From: Pseudothioclava sp033100795
Lineage (GTDB): Bacteria; Pseudomonadota; Alphaproteobacteria; Rhodobacterales; Rhodobacteraceae
Assembly (NCBI RefSeq): GCF_033100795.1
Contig: NZ_JAWLVI010000005.1
Location: 177,813 to 241,812, forward strand
DNA length: 64,000 nt
Direction of reading: 5' to 3'
Of the stretch, positions 40,856-49,851 are shown piece after piece. Both the position numbers and the translations under genes were made by a program. Position 1 is the stretch's first letter, and each line of letters starts with the position of its first letter. A model generated the notes under the pieces. That model was not told the origin of the DNA, did no database searches, and saw only the letters and a list, made by a program, of their open reading frames with translations.

Positions 40856-43632
40856 CAGTTCCCCGCCCGTTTTGCGCCCGAGGTGATCGCCTCGCGCAAG
40901 CGTTTCTCAAGCTGCTCGCGTTTGGACTGCGCGTGCAGCTTATGCCCGAACATATCTTTTACATAGAAGGTGTCGACCACCTGTGCGCCAAAGGTCGCGA
41001 TCACCGCCGAGGCGATGTAGATATTCGACGAGGCCAGACAGCGCGCGAGATCATACAACAGCCCCGGACGGTCGCGGGTATCGACCTCGACGATCGTGTA
41101 AAGGTCCGAACCCTCGTTGTCGAAGGTGATGTGCGTCGGGAAGCGGAATGCGCGCTCGCGCTTTTTGATCTTGTCGCGGTCTTTCAGCGCGTCGCGGGCG
41201 ACGACCTCGCCTTTCAGCGTCTTGTCGATCATCGTGCGCAGGCGGGGCAGGCGGGCGGCCTCGTAGGGGTGGCCCTCGGCGTCTTGTATCCAGAACACGG
41301 CCGTCGCGTAGCCATCCTTCGAGGTATAGGTGCGCGCGTCCACGACGTTTGCGCCGACCAGCGCCAGAGCGCCTGCAAGGCGTGCAAAAATGCCGGGGTG
41401 GTCGACCAGCGCAAAGGCCGCTCGGGTGGCATCATGGTCGGTGTCGGGGTGCAGGTCGATGCGGATCTCGTCATCTGCTAGCCCCACCAGAAGTTTGGCG
41501 AAAACCTCTTGTGCCTCGGTCGAAAGCCCCTGCCAGTAAGGGTCGTAATGGCGGGCAAGTTCGGTGCGCAGGTCTTTCGCATCCCAATCCGACAGCGCCT
41601 CGCGCAGCGACTTTTTCGCCTGATCCGAGCGTTGCTCGCGTGCGACCGCCTCCATCCCGTGTTCCAGCACCTGCGAGGTGTCGCCGTGCAGCTTGCGCAG
41701 CAGTGTCGCTTTCCAGTTATTCCACACGTTCGGGCCGACGCCGCGGATGTCGCACACCGTCAGCACGGTCAGCAGATCAAGCCGTTCGCGCGATTTCACC
41801 TGTTTCGCAAAGTCGCGGATCGTGCGCGGGTCAGACAGGTCGCGCTTTTGCGCCACATCCGACATCAATAGGTGGTTGCGCACCAGCCATTCGACGGTCT
41901 CGCATTCCTTCGGATTCAGGCCAAGCCGCGGCGAAATCTTGCGCGAGATTTGTGCGCCAAGGATCGAGTGATCCTCGGGGCGGCCCTTGCCGATGTCATG
42001 CACCAGAAGGGCGACATAGAGAACCTTGCGATTGATCCCCTGCTCCAGAATATCCGACGACAGCGGCAGTTCCTCGACCAGCTCTCCGCGCTCGATCTGC
42101 GCGAGTGCCGAAACCACCTGAATCGTATGCTCGTCGACGGTGTAAGAGTGATACATATTGAACTGCATCATCGCGACGATCGGTTCGAACTCGGGGATGA
42201 AGGCCGAGAGCACGCCCAACTCGTTCATCCGGCGCAGCGCCCGCTCGGGGTTGCCGTGCTTGAGCAGCAGGTCGATGAAAATCTGCCGTGCCTCGCGGTT
42301 TTCGCGCAGGGTATCGTCGATCAGATGCAGGTTCGCGGTGACGGCGCGCATTGCGTCGGGGTGGATCAGCATTCCGGTGCGAAGGGCTTCCTCGAACATC
42401 CGCAGCATATTCACGGGTTCGGCCAGAAAGGCCGCTTCGCTGGCCAGGTTGATGCGTCCGAAATCCTCGACAAAGGGGTCGCGCAGCTTTTTGCGGCGCC
42501 GGAACAGGCGTTGCAGCACGGGCGCCTTTTTGACGTGTGTTGCCTCAAGCTGCGTCAGGAAGATGCGGGTAACCTCGCCCACGGTCGTGGCGTGGCGGAA
42601 GTAGTCTTGCATGAACACCTCGACCGCGCGGCGTCCGGCGGTGTCGGCGTATCCCATCCGCGCGGCGACCTCGACCTGCGCGTCGAAGCTAAGCTGATCG
42701 GCGGCGCGGCGCGCGATCAGGTGCAGGTTGCAGCGCACCGCCCAAAGGTAATCCTCGGCGTCGCGGAAGCCCGCGTATTCCTCGGGGGTGAAGACGCCAA
42801 GCCCGACCAGCTCTTCGGCGCGCTCGACGAGGTGGATATATTTCGCGATCCAGTAGAGGGTCTGCAGGTCGCGCAACCCGCCTTTGCCCTCTTTGACGTT
42901 CGGCTCCAGCACATAGCGCTGTCCGCCTTGCCGTTTGTGGCGCTCGGATCGCTCGGCCAGCTTTGCCTCGATAAACTCGGCGCCGGTGTTGCGGAACAAC
43001 TCGGTATGCAGGCGCGCGGTCAGTTGCGCCGCCAGCGTCGCGTCGCCGTCGATCATCCGGTGTTCCAGAAGCGCGGTGCGGATTGTGTAATCCTCGCGGC
43101 CAAGGCGGATGCAATCGTCCAGCGTGCGTGAACTATGCCCGACCTTCAGCTTGAGATCCCATAGCATATAGAGCATCGACTCGATCACGCTCTCGGCCCA
43201 TGGGGTGATTTTGTAGGGCGTCAGAAACAGCAGATCGACATCGGAATGCGGCGCCATCTCGGCGCGGCCATAGCCGCCCACCGCCAGCAGACACAGCTTT
43301 TCGGCCTCGGTCGGGGTGGGGTTGCGGTGCAGCCGTTCGGTCGCCACGCGCAGAACCGAACGCACAATCCCGTCGGTCATATCGGCATAGCCGCGCACGG
43401 TGGCGCGAGCGGCGCGCGGATGGGTGGCGAAATCAGCTTCGATCCAAGCGGTCGCGAGAAGCCGCTCGGCGTTCAGAAAGGCAACGGTCGCCTGACGCAT
43501 CGCGCGGTCATCGGGCTGGTCCGCGATGATCGTGTCAAGCGCGTGAAACAGCCGGTCAGGAGACAGAAGCAAGGGCAGGGCGTCGTCGGTTCCGCTGCCC
43601 TGTTTGGCGACCTCAGGGGGCTGTTCGCTCAA
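40855..43632 (-). CDS. glnD: PII uridylyltransferase / uridylyl-removing enzyme
   Basis: 925 residues, beginning at TTG 43632 with GGAAGGG upstream. GlnD senses glutamine and adds or removes UMP on PII proteins, the top of the nitrogen cascade. The nucleotidyltransferase motif is GGYGRAEMAPHSDVDLLFL; the HD domain motif for deuridylylation is LLVHDIGKGRPEDHS; two ACT domains near the C-terminus begin HPGIFARLAGALALVGANV and RPGLLYDLARCLASSNI and bind glutamine. All four domains are intact. It is coupled to murJ. The LpoA-like lipoprotein gene ends 33 bases upstream on the same strand. Confidence 0.97.
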   Translation of the reverse strand: MSEQPPEVAKQGSGTDDALPLLLSPDRLFHALDTIIADQPDDRAMRQATVAFLNAERLLATAWIEADFATHPRAARATVRGYADMTDGIVRSVLRVATERLHRNPTPTEAEKLCLLAVGGYGRAEMAPHSDVDLLFLTPYKITPWAESVIESMLYMLWDLKLKVGHSSRTLDDCIRLGREDYTIRTALLEHRMIDGDATLAAQLTARLHTELFRNTGAEFIEAKLAERSERHKRQGGQRYVLEPNVKEGKGGLRDLQTLYWIAKYIHLVERAEELVGLGVFTPEEYAGFRDAEDYLWAVRCNLHLIARRAADQLSFDAQVEVAARMGYADTAGRRAVEVFMQDYFRHATTVGEVTRIFLTQLEATHVKKAPVLQRLFRRRKKLRDPFVEDFGRINLASEAAFLAEPVNMLRMFEEALRTGMLIHPDAMRAVTANLHLIDDTLRENREARQIFIDLLLKHGNPERALRRMNELGVLSAFIPEFEPIVAMMQFNMYHSYTVDEHTIQVVSALAQIERGELVEELPLSSDILEQGINRKVLYVALLVHDIGKGRPEDHSILGAQISRKISPRLGLNPKECETVEWLVRNHLLMSDVAQKRDLSDPRTIRDFAKQVKSRERLDLLTVLTVCDIRGVGPNVWNNWKATLLRKLHGDTSQVLEHGMEAVAREQRSDQAKKSLREALSDWDAKDLRTELARHYDPYWQGLSTEAQEVFAKLLVGLADDEIRIDLHPDTDHDATRAAFALVDHPGIFARLAGALALVGANVVDARTYTSKDGYATAVFWIQDAEGHPYEAARLPRLRTMIDKTLKGEVVARDALKDRDKIKKRERAFRFPTHITFDNEGSDLYTIVEVDTRDRPGLLYDLARCLASSNIYIASAVIATFGAQVVDTFYVKDMFGHKLHAQSKREQLEKRLREAITSGAKRAGN

Positions 43633-43665
43633 GGTTGTGTTCCCTTCCTTCGGGGTTGCGTGCGA

Positions 43666-44847
43666 TCAGAGTCCCGCGCCCGCAAAGCTGCGCGGGGCGG
43701 CTTCGATCACCACGGCCTGACCATTGCGGACCTGCGCCACGGCGAGGCCGCGATCATTGGTGCCATCGCCGCGCAGACGGAAGATGCCGTTCACTCCGGC
43801 AAAGCCCTGCGGCTGCGTCAGGCCCGAGCGCGTCAGCGCATTCGGATCGCCCGAGCGCGCCAAGGCGCCAATCGCCGCGATCCCGTCATAGGCCAGCCCG
43901 GCAATCGGGTGCGGCGCATCGCCGTAAGCGGCCTGATAGCGCGACTGGAACTGCGCGTTCAGGTTCGGGTCGGGCAGGGCGAACCAGCCGCCTTGCAGCC
44001 CTTGCATACTCAGCGTCGCGGGAGGAATATCCCACCGCGTCAGGCCGATGAACTGCGCCATATCAGGCGTCAGCCCCTGTTCAGGCAGCATTTGCGCCAG
44101 AAGCGGCAGCGCGCCTGCCGTGTCGGCGGTAAAGAAGGCTGCATCCACATCGCCCGCCTTCACGCGCGCGGCGATCTGCGGTGCGGCGGTAGCAACGCCC
44201 GCCTGCGAGAAGGGATAGGAAATGCGCGCAGAAACGGTGCCGCCGCTGCGTGCAACTGCCTGACCGATAGCCTGCGCCCCAATCGCGCCCGCAGGGTTGT
44301 CATCGGCCACGACAAGCACGCGGCGCTTGCCGTGTTTGACCGCGTAGCTTGCCAGCCGTTCGGCGGTATTGCCGAAGGTCGGGCCAAGCACAAAAACGTT
44401 CCCGCCCGCGATCGCGGTATTATTGGAAAACGCCAGCACGTTCACATTGCGCGAGGCAACAGCCAGACCGGCCGCATTCGCGTTCTCGGCATAGACCGGT
44501 CCAAGGATGATCTTCGCGCCTTCGTCCACGGCCCGCGCCGCCACCTGTGCCGCGACATTCGCATTGCCTGCGGTGTGATAGATGCGCAGGTCGATCTTGA
44601 CGCCTTGCAGATCGGACATTGCCAGATTGGCGGCGTTTTGCAGCGCCAGCGCCAGCGTGTCATCTCCCGGTTTGCCAGACCCCGCCGGCACCAGAAGCGC
44701 CACCGGAACCGGCGCGCCCGCGTCGATTGTCTGCCCCGAGTTCGGGCCGAAGCCTCCGGTCGGTTGGCAGGCGGCAAGCCATAGCGCGGAAAGAAGCGCT
44801 CCGATTCGCAGCAAAGGGTTGCGGGGGTTACGGAAAATGGCAATCAT
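43666..44847 (-). CDS. Penicillin-binding-protein activator (LpoA/LppC-like) lipoprotein
   Basis: 393 residues. MIAIFRNPRNPLLRIGALLS and ALWLAAC form a lipoprotein signal with the lipidated Cys at 27. The mature part is a type I periplasmic-binding-protein fold (VALLVPAGSGKPGDDTLALA; IILGPVYAENANAAG; RVLVVADDNPAGAIGAQAI), the architecture of the C-terminal domain of LpoA, which stimulates PBP1A. Branched-chain amino-acid receptors share the fold, but no ABC transporter genes are adjacent. AGAGG lies upstream of ATG 44847. It is divergent from rsmI, an arrangement (LppC-like / rsmI / yraN / gshB) that is widespread in alphaproteobacteria. Confidence 0.86.
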   Translation of the reverse strand: MIAIFRNPRNPLLRIGALLSALWLAACQPTGGFGPNSGQTIDAGAPVPVALLVPAGSGKPGDDTLALALQNAANLAMSDLQGVKIDLRIYHTAGNANVAAQVAARAVDEGAKIILGPVYAENANAAGLAVASRNVNVLAFSNNTAIAGGNVFVLGPTFGNTAERLASYAVKHGKRRVLVVADDNPAGAIGAQAIGQAVARSGGTVSARISYPFSQAGVATAAPQIAARVKAGDVDAAFFTADTAGALPLLAQMLPEQGLTPDMAQFIGLTRWDIPPATLSMQGLQGGWFALPDPNLNAQFQSRYQAAYGDAPHPIAGLAYDGIAAIGALARSGDPNALTRSGLTQPQGFAGVNGIFRLRGDGTNDRGLAVAQVRNGQAVVIEAAPRSFAGAGL

Positions 44848-44961
44848 GACAGCGTCCTCTGGAATTCGGTCAGGGGGCGGCAGGCGCGCCCGAGGCTCAG
44901 GAACCCTAAGCGCTTCGGTCGGCTAAGTAAATGTTCGAGCAAAGCTGAAAAGGGGAATAGC

Positions 44962-45828
44962 ATGGCCACTCGTGAGGGCTTGGGCAAAGCCTTGCCTGCG
45001 GGCCTGTATTTTATCGCCACCCCGATCGGGACCGCGCGCGATATTACGCTGCGCGCGCTAGATATTCTGCGCGATGCCGATGTGATCGCGGCCGAGGATA
45101 CCCGCACGCTTCGTCATCTGATGGAGATCCACGGCATTCCCGTCGACCACCGCCCGATGATCCCCTATCACGACCATAACGGTGAAACCGCGCGCCCGCG
45201 CGTCCTGCGCGCGCTGGCCGAGGGCAAGACGGTAGTCTACGCCTCCGAGGCGGGGACGCCTTTGGTTGCGGACCCCGGTTATCAACTGGGTCGGGCCGCC
45301 CTGGCCGAGGGCTTTGCGGTCCATGCGGCGCCCGGGCCTTCGGCGGTTCTGGCTGCGCTGACGGTATCGGGCCTGCCGACGGATCGCTTTATGTTCGCGG
45401 GCTTCCCGCCCAACACCCAATCGGCGCGGCGCAAATGGCTGCGCGAGTTTGCCTCTATCCCCGCGACGCTGGTGTTTTACGAAAGCCCCAAGCGGATCAA
45501 TGCAATGATGTCCGATCTGGTCGAGGTCTTCGGCCCCGAACGCGAGGGCGCGCTGTGCCGCGAACTCACCAAGAAGTTCGAGGAAACCCGTCGCGGGCCG
45601 CTGGCTTCTATCCTGCAATCGCTTGAGGACAGCCCCATCAAGGGCGAGATCGTTGTGCTGATCGATCGCGAGCGCGAACGCAAGACCGACCCCGCCGACA
45701 TTGAGGCGGCGCTGCGTGCAAAGCTGACCGAGATGCGGGTCAAGGATGCCGCGAAAGAGGTGGCCGAACAGTTCGGCCTGCCGCGCCGCGATGTCTATCA
45801 ACTGGCCCTGACGCTTGAAAAGGAATGA
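44962..45828 (+). CDS. rsmI: 16S rRNA (cytidine-1402-2'-O)-methyltransferase
   Basis: 288 residues. Methylates the ribose of C1402 in 16S rRNA at the decoding centre. The tetrapyrrole-methylase fold is seen in LYFIATPIGTARDITLRALD, AAEDTRTLRHLM, YASEAGTPLVADPGYQL and PGPSAVLAALTVSGLPTDRF. The C-terminal SPIKGEIVVLIDRE segment is typical of RsmI. AAAAGGGG lies upstream of the ATG. Its stop overlaps the yraN start by four bases. Confidence 0.96.
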   Translation: MATREGLGKALPAGLYFIATPIGTARDITLRALDILRDADVIAAEDTRTLRHLMEIHGIPVDHRPMIPYHDHNGETARPRVLRALAEGKTVVYASEAGTPLVADPGYQLGRAALAEGFAVHAAPGPSAVLAALTVSGLPTDRFMFAGFPPNTQSARRKWLREFASIPATLVFYESPKRINAMMSDLVEVFGPEREGALCRELTKKFEETRRGPLASILQSLEDSPIKGEIVVLIDRERERKTDPADIEAALRAKLTEMRVKDAAKEVAEQFGLPRRDVYQLALTLEKE

Positions 45829-46181
45829 GCGGCGCGCTGTCATATCATGCAGGTGCCGCAGCCGAAGAGCAGGTGGCGGCCAGCTACCGCGCGGACGGGT
45901 TTGACCTTTTGGAGCACCGCTGGCGCGGGAAAGCGGGTGGCGAGATCGACCTGATCCTGCGCAAGGGCGATCTGGTGGTGTTTGTCGAGGTCAAGAAATC
46001 GGCCAGCCACCTGCGCGCCGCCGAGCATTTGCAGCCCCGCCAGATCGCGCGTCTTCTGGCAGGGGCCGAGGGCTACGCCCGCGCGATGCCGGATATTGCC
46101 ACCTGCGCATTCCGTTTCGATGTCGCACTTGTCGATAGCGCGGGCCGGATTGAACGGCTGGAGAATGCATTATCCGCCTGA
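45825..46181 (+). CDS. yraN: YraN/UPF0102 family protein
   Basis: 118 residues. The restriction-endonuclease-like fold of UPF0102 shows GAAAEEQVAASYRADGFDLL, then GGEIDLILRKGDLVVFVEVK with the D...ExK residues, and QPRQIARLLAGAEGYA. A nuclease-like role, perhaps on branched DNA, is often supposed but not proven for most members. The ATG overlaps the rsmI stop (ATGA), so translation is coupled. Confidence 0.9.
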   Translation: MSGALSYHAGAAAEEQVAASYRADGFDLLEHRWRGKAGGEIDLILRKGDLVVFVEVKKSASHLRAAEHLQPRQIARLLAGAEGYARAMPDIATCAFRFDVALVDSAGRIERLENALSA

Positions 46182-46254
46182 GAGGCTTGACGAAAGATTG
46201 CATCGCCCCACGTTCGGGGGCATCTAAAAGGGCAGACTAAGGAAAGGGCGCGCG

Positions 46255-47196
46255 ATGGGCTTGAAAGTTGCGATCCAGATGGACCCGATCGGTCCGATCA
46301 ACATTGATGCCGACAGCACGTTCCGCATCGCGGAAGAGGCGCAAGCGCGCGGGCATGAGCTGTTCTACTACACGCCCGACAAGCTGGCCTATCGCGAGGG
46401 GCGCGTGCTGGCGCGCGGCTGGCCGCTGACGGTGCGGCGCGAATACGGCAACCACTTCACGCTTGGCGACGAGGCCGAGGTCGATCTGGGCGACTATGAT
46501 GTCGTCTGGCTGCGCCAGGACCCGCCCTTCGACATGGGCTATATCACCACGACCCATATCCTCGAGCGTATCCACCCGCAGACCTTGGTCGTGAATGACC
46601 CGTTCTGGGTGCGCAACTATCCCGAGAAGCTGCTCGTTCTGAACTTCCCCGATCTGACGCCGCCCACACTGATCGCGCGCGACCTGCAAACGATCCGCGA
46701 CTTCAAGCACAAGCACGGCGACATCATCCTCAAGCCGCTGTATGGCAACGGAGGCGCGGGGGTGTTCCGGCTTGACCCGAACGACCGCAACCTCGCCTCG
46801 CTGCACGAGCTGTTCACCGGCATCAACCGCGAGCCGCTGATCGCGCAGAAGTTCCTGCCCGCAGTCAGCAAGGGCGACAAGCGGATCATCCTGATCAACG
46901 GCGAGCCTGTGGGCGCGATCAACCGCGTGCCTGCCGCGGGCGAAACGCGCTCGAACATGCATGTCGGCGGACGCCCCGAGAAGGTGGGCCTGACCGAGCG
47001 TGACCTTGAAATTTGCGCGACCATCGGCCCGCTGTTGCGCGAGAAGGGGCAGGTGTTCGTGGGGATCGACGTGATCGGCGACTGGCTGACCGAGATCAAC
47101 GTGACTTCGCCCACCGGCATTCAGGAGCTGGAACGCTTTGACGGTGTGAACATCGCCGAGAAAATCTGGCAGGTGATTGAGGCCAAGCGGGCATGA
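46255..47196 (+). CDS. gshB: Glutathione synthetase
   Basis: 313 residues. ATP-grasp ligase joining gamma-glutamylcysteine and glycine. LKVAIQMDPIGPINIDADST at the start, ILKPLYGNGGAGVFRL (ATP loop), RIILINGEPVGAINRVPA and FVGIDVIGDWLTEINVTSPT (metal ligands) are complete. AAGGAAAGGG supplies the ribosome binding site. Its stop overlaps the following esterase start (ATGA). GSTs such as that at 31154 use its product. Confidence 0.97.
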   Translation: MGLKVAIQMDPIGPINIDADSTFRIAEEAQARGHELFYYTPDKLAYREGRVLARGWPLTVRREYGNHFTLGDEAEVDLGDYDVVWLRQDPPFDMGYITTTHILERIHPQTLVVNDPFWVRNYPEKLLVLNFPDLTPPTLIARDLQTIRDFKHKHGDIILKPLYGNGGAGVFRLDPNDRNLASLHELFTGINREPLIAQKFLPAVSKGDKRIILINGEPVGAINRVPAAGETRSNMHVGGRPEKVGLTERDLEICATIGPLLREKGQVFVGIDVIGDWLTEINVTSPTGIQELERFDGVNIAEKIWQVIEAKRA

Positions 47197-48110
47197 GTAT
47201 TCGTCAGGCGCTTTTGAACCTTGGATTGCGCCTGATCGCGAAACCCTTGCTGCGGCGTGCACATGACCCTTTGGCGGTGCGTCGGGTGGTGGACTTTATC
47301 GCGGAACGAGGCTTCCGCCCGCCGCCCTACACGGTTGAATTGCCGGTGGATCTGGACGGGATCGAGGCGCTCTCGCTGCGGTCTGGGCGGGTGGCTAACC
47401 CCTCGGCGCTGGTGCTGTATCTGCATGGTGGCAGCTATATCGCAGGCTCGCCGCTGACCCATCGTGCGTTGGCTGCGCGGATCGCCCGGCTGGCCCGGGT
47501 CGAGGTGATCGTGCCGCGCTACCGGCTTGCGCCCGAGCATCCTTTGCCCGCTGCATTGGATGATGCGCTGGCGGCGTGGGATGGTTTGATGGCGCGCGGC
47601 TATGCGCCCACCGATATTATTCTGGCGGGCGATAGTGCGGGCGGAGGGCTGGCACTTCTGCTGCTGTCCAAACTGTGCGCGCGCGGCACGCCGCCTGCGG
47701 GGCTTGTGGCCTTTTCGCCGTGGACCGACCTGACGTTTTCGGGGGCGTCATACCGCGAAAACGCTGTGCGCGACGTGTTGCTGCCGGTCGAGCGGGTGGA
47801 GGAGGCCCGCGCCTTTGCGCTTGGCGGCGGTGATCCGGCCTCGCCTGAAGTCTCACCGCTGTTCGCCGGTTTTAGCGGAGCGCCGCCCGTTCTGATCCAG
47901 TATTCCGATAGCGAAATTCTGGCCGATGACAGCCTGTCGATGGCGAACCGTTTGCGCGGGTTCGGGGCCGAGGTGCAGGTGCAGGCCTGGCCCGACGGGC
48001 CGCATGTCTGGCAGATGTTCGACGGTTATATCCCCGAGGCGCGCGCGGCCCTGCGTGATGCTGCTGGTGCTATCAGGCGGATGCTCGGGCAGGCTCCGGC
48101 AGGGCGCTAA
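47193..48110 (+). CDS. Alpha/beta hydrolase of the hormone-sensitive-lipase (acetyl esterase) family
   Basis: 305 residues. The HGG oxyanion motif is in LVLYLHGGSYIAGSPLTHR, and the nucleophile is in ILAGDSAGGGLALLLL (GDSAG). The acidic residue is in the SDSEILADDSL region, and the histidine in WPDGPHVWQMFDGYIPEAR. Members hydrolyse small acyl esters; the true substrate is unknown. It is coupled to gshB by ATGA. The last 38 bases overlap the 3' end of the convergent comM gene. Confidence 0.9.
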   Translation: MSIRQALLNLGLRLIAKPLLRRAHDPLAVRRVVDFIAERGFRPPPYTVELPVDLDGIEALSLRSGRVANPSALVLYLHGGSYIAGSPLTHRALAARIARLARVEVIVPRYRLAPEHPLPAALDDALAAWDGLMARGYAPTDIILAGDSAGGGLALLLLSKLCARGTPPAGLVAFSPWTDLTFSGASYRENAVRDVLLPVERVEEARAFALGGGDPASPEVSPLFAGFSGAPPVLIQYSDSEILADDSLSMANRLRGFGAEVQVQAWPDGPHVWQMFDGYIPEARAALRDAAGAIRRMLGQAPAGR

Positions 48111-49600
48111 AGCGAAACCCCAGAGCTTCGGCAATATGCGGCGCGGCAACCTGATCGGCGCCGTCCAGATCGGCAATTGTGCGCGCGACGCGCAGAACGC
48201 GGTGATAGCCACGCGCCGAAAGGCCAAAGCGATCTGCCGCACGGGTCAGCATGGCGTGGCCCTCGGTCGTGGGGGCGGCGATTTCCTCCAGAGCGTTCCC
48301 CTCAATATCGGCATTGGTGCGTGCCGCATACCCCGCAAAGCGCTGCTGCTGGCGGTTGCGCGCGGCCAGAACACGGGAAGCCACCGTGGCCGAACTCTCT
48401 CCGGTTGCAGGCGCGGCAAGATCGGCGAGTGTCACCGGCGGCACCTCGATCCGAAGATCGAAGCGGTCCATCAACGGGCCGGAAATCCGCGCCAGATAAT
48501 CCGCCCCGCAACCCGGCGCCCGCGAACAGGCGCGCGCGGGGTCGCCCAGATAGCCGCATTTGCAGGGGTTGGCAGCAGCAACCAGCAGGAAGCGGCAGGG
48601 GTAGCGGATATGGGCGTTGGCGCGGGCGACAACGACCTCGCCGGTCTCGACGGGCTGGCGCAGGGTTTCCAGAACGGTGCGGGGGAACTCGGGAAATTCG
48701 TCCATGAACAGCACGCCATTGTGGGCAAGGCTGATTTCGCCGGGCCGCGCGCCGCGTCCGCCGCCGATCATCGCCGCCATCGACGCGGTATGGTGCGGCT
48801 CGCGGAACGGTCGTTCGCGCGAGATGCCGCCATCGGTCAATAGCCCCGAAAGCGACTGGATCATCGAGGTTTCAAGCGCCTCGGCGGGCGACAGGGGGGG
48901 CAAGATCCCCGGCAGGCGGGCAGCCATCATGGATTTGCCCGATCCCGGCGCGCCGATCATCATCAGGTGGTGGCGTCCGGCGGCGGCAATTTCCAGCGCG
49001 CGCTTGGCACGTTCCTGACCTTTCACGTCGCGCAGGTCTCGCGGGGCGGTCGTGTCGCGCACCTCGCCGGGGCGGGCGGGGGACAAGGGAGCGGTTTGGG
49101 TGAAATGGCGAAACGCGGCCAGTAGCGTGGGCGGCGCGATAACCGGCGTGGCGCCGACCCATGCGGCCTCGGCGCCACAGGCTGCGGGGCAAATCAGCGT
49201 GCGCCCAGACTCGGCTGCGGCCATCGCCGCCGGAAGTGCCCCCCACCACAGGCGTCAGCCGCCCGTCCAACGCCAGCTCGCCGATGGCAACGCAGCCTTC
49301 TGCATCCTCGGGCGGGATCACCCCGAGCGCGGCCATCAGTGCCAGCGCGATCGGCAGATCGAAATGCGATCCTTCTTTCGGAATGTCGGCGGGCGAAAGG
49401 TTGATCGTCACCTTCTTTAGCGGCAGCGCGATGGACAGCGCGCCAAGGGCGGCGCGCACCCGCTCGCGCGCCTCGGAGACCGCCTTGTCGGGAAGCCCGA
49501 CAACGGTGAACGAGGGCAAGCCCGGCGAAAGGGCGCATTGCACCTCGACCAGACGCGCCTCGACGCCCTCAAAGGCGACCGTATAGGTTTTGACCACCAT
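48073..49600 (-). CDS. comM: ComM/YifB family Mg-chelatase-like AAA+ protein, split by a one-base frameshift
   Basis: Two overlapping frames together give a full-length ComM. The first runs from ATG 49600 through ARLVEVQCALSPGLPSFTVV, LPLKKVTINLSPADIPKEGS and GELALDGRLTPVV. It leaves the correct frame in the G run at 49239-49244; the other frame then resumes with PAAMAAAESGRTLICP. Walker A GAPGSGKSMMAARLPG, the Walker B segment NGVLFMDEFPEF, FREPHHTAS and the C-terminal helical domain are intact. Removing one G restores 508 codons, the normal family length of about 506. ComM is a hexameric helicase that extends branch migration in natural transformation. The start could also be ATG 49615. The frameshift is most likely a sequence error, but a real null allele is possible. 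Confidence 0.88.
49239..49244 (-). other. Frameshift point in comM (run of six G on the coding strand)
   Basis: The coding strand reads GTGGTGGGGGGCACTTCC. With five G after the second GT, it encodes VVGALPAAM, matching ComM proteins; with six it becomes VVGGTSGGD and soon loses similarity. One surplus base accounts for the whole split. Confidence 0.85.
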
Positions 49601-49763
49601 CACCTGCCCCACCATTCACGCTCGATCCCTGAATAGGGGGACATGGTTAGTAAAAGGTTAACGTCGATTGGGTGACGCCGCGCGGTTGGCGGTTCCGAGA
49701 GGGTGATCCGTGCGAGTATGCACAGTGAATAAAGCAATCGTGAGGTGTATCCGGGGGTGCATT

Positions 49764-49785
49764 TTGGAATGATTCCAAGTATAGT
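49764..49785. promoter_or_regulatory. Palindrome and possible -10 element upstream of rpoH
   Basis: TTGGAAT-G-ATTCCAA (49764-49778) is a perfect 7+1+7 inverted repeat, followed immediately by GTATAGT, which contains a -10-like TATAGT (49780-49785). It is 67-88 bases before the rpoH ATG. It may be an operator overlapping the rpoH promoter. No good -35 was found. Confidence 0.4.
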
Positions 49786-49851
49786 GAAATTGTCAGGATC
49801 GGGCGGCCGCAAGGGAGAGCGCCGCCGAGCCCTCGGAACGGGAGATCTGGA

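Noticed and set aside
49802..49826. RNA thermosensor in the rpoH leader (GGCGGC/GCCGCC stem)
   Set aside because: The 6-bp stem with a 13-base loop lies upstream of the ribosome binding site (about 49840) and does not cover it; no pairing with the start region was found.
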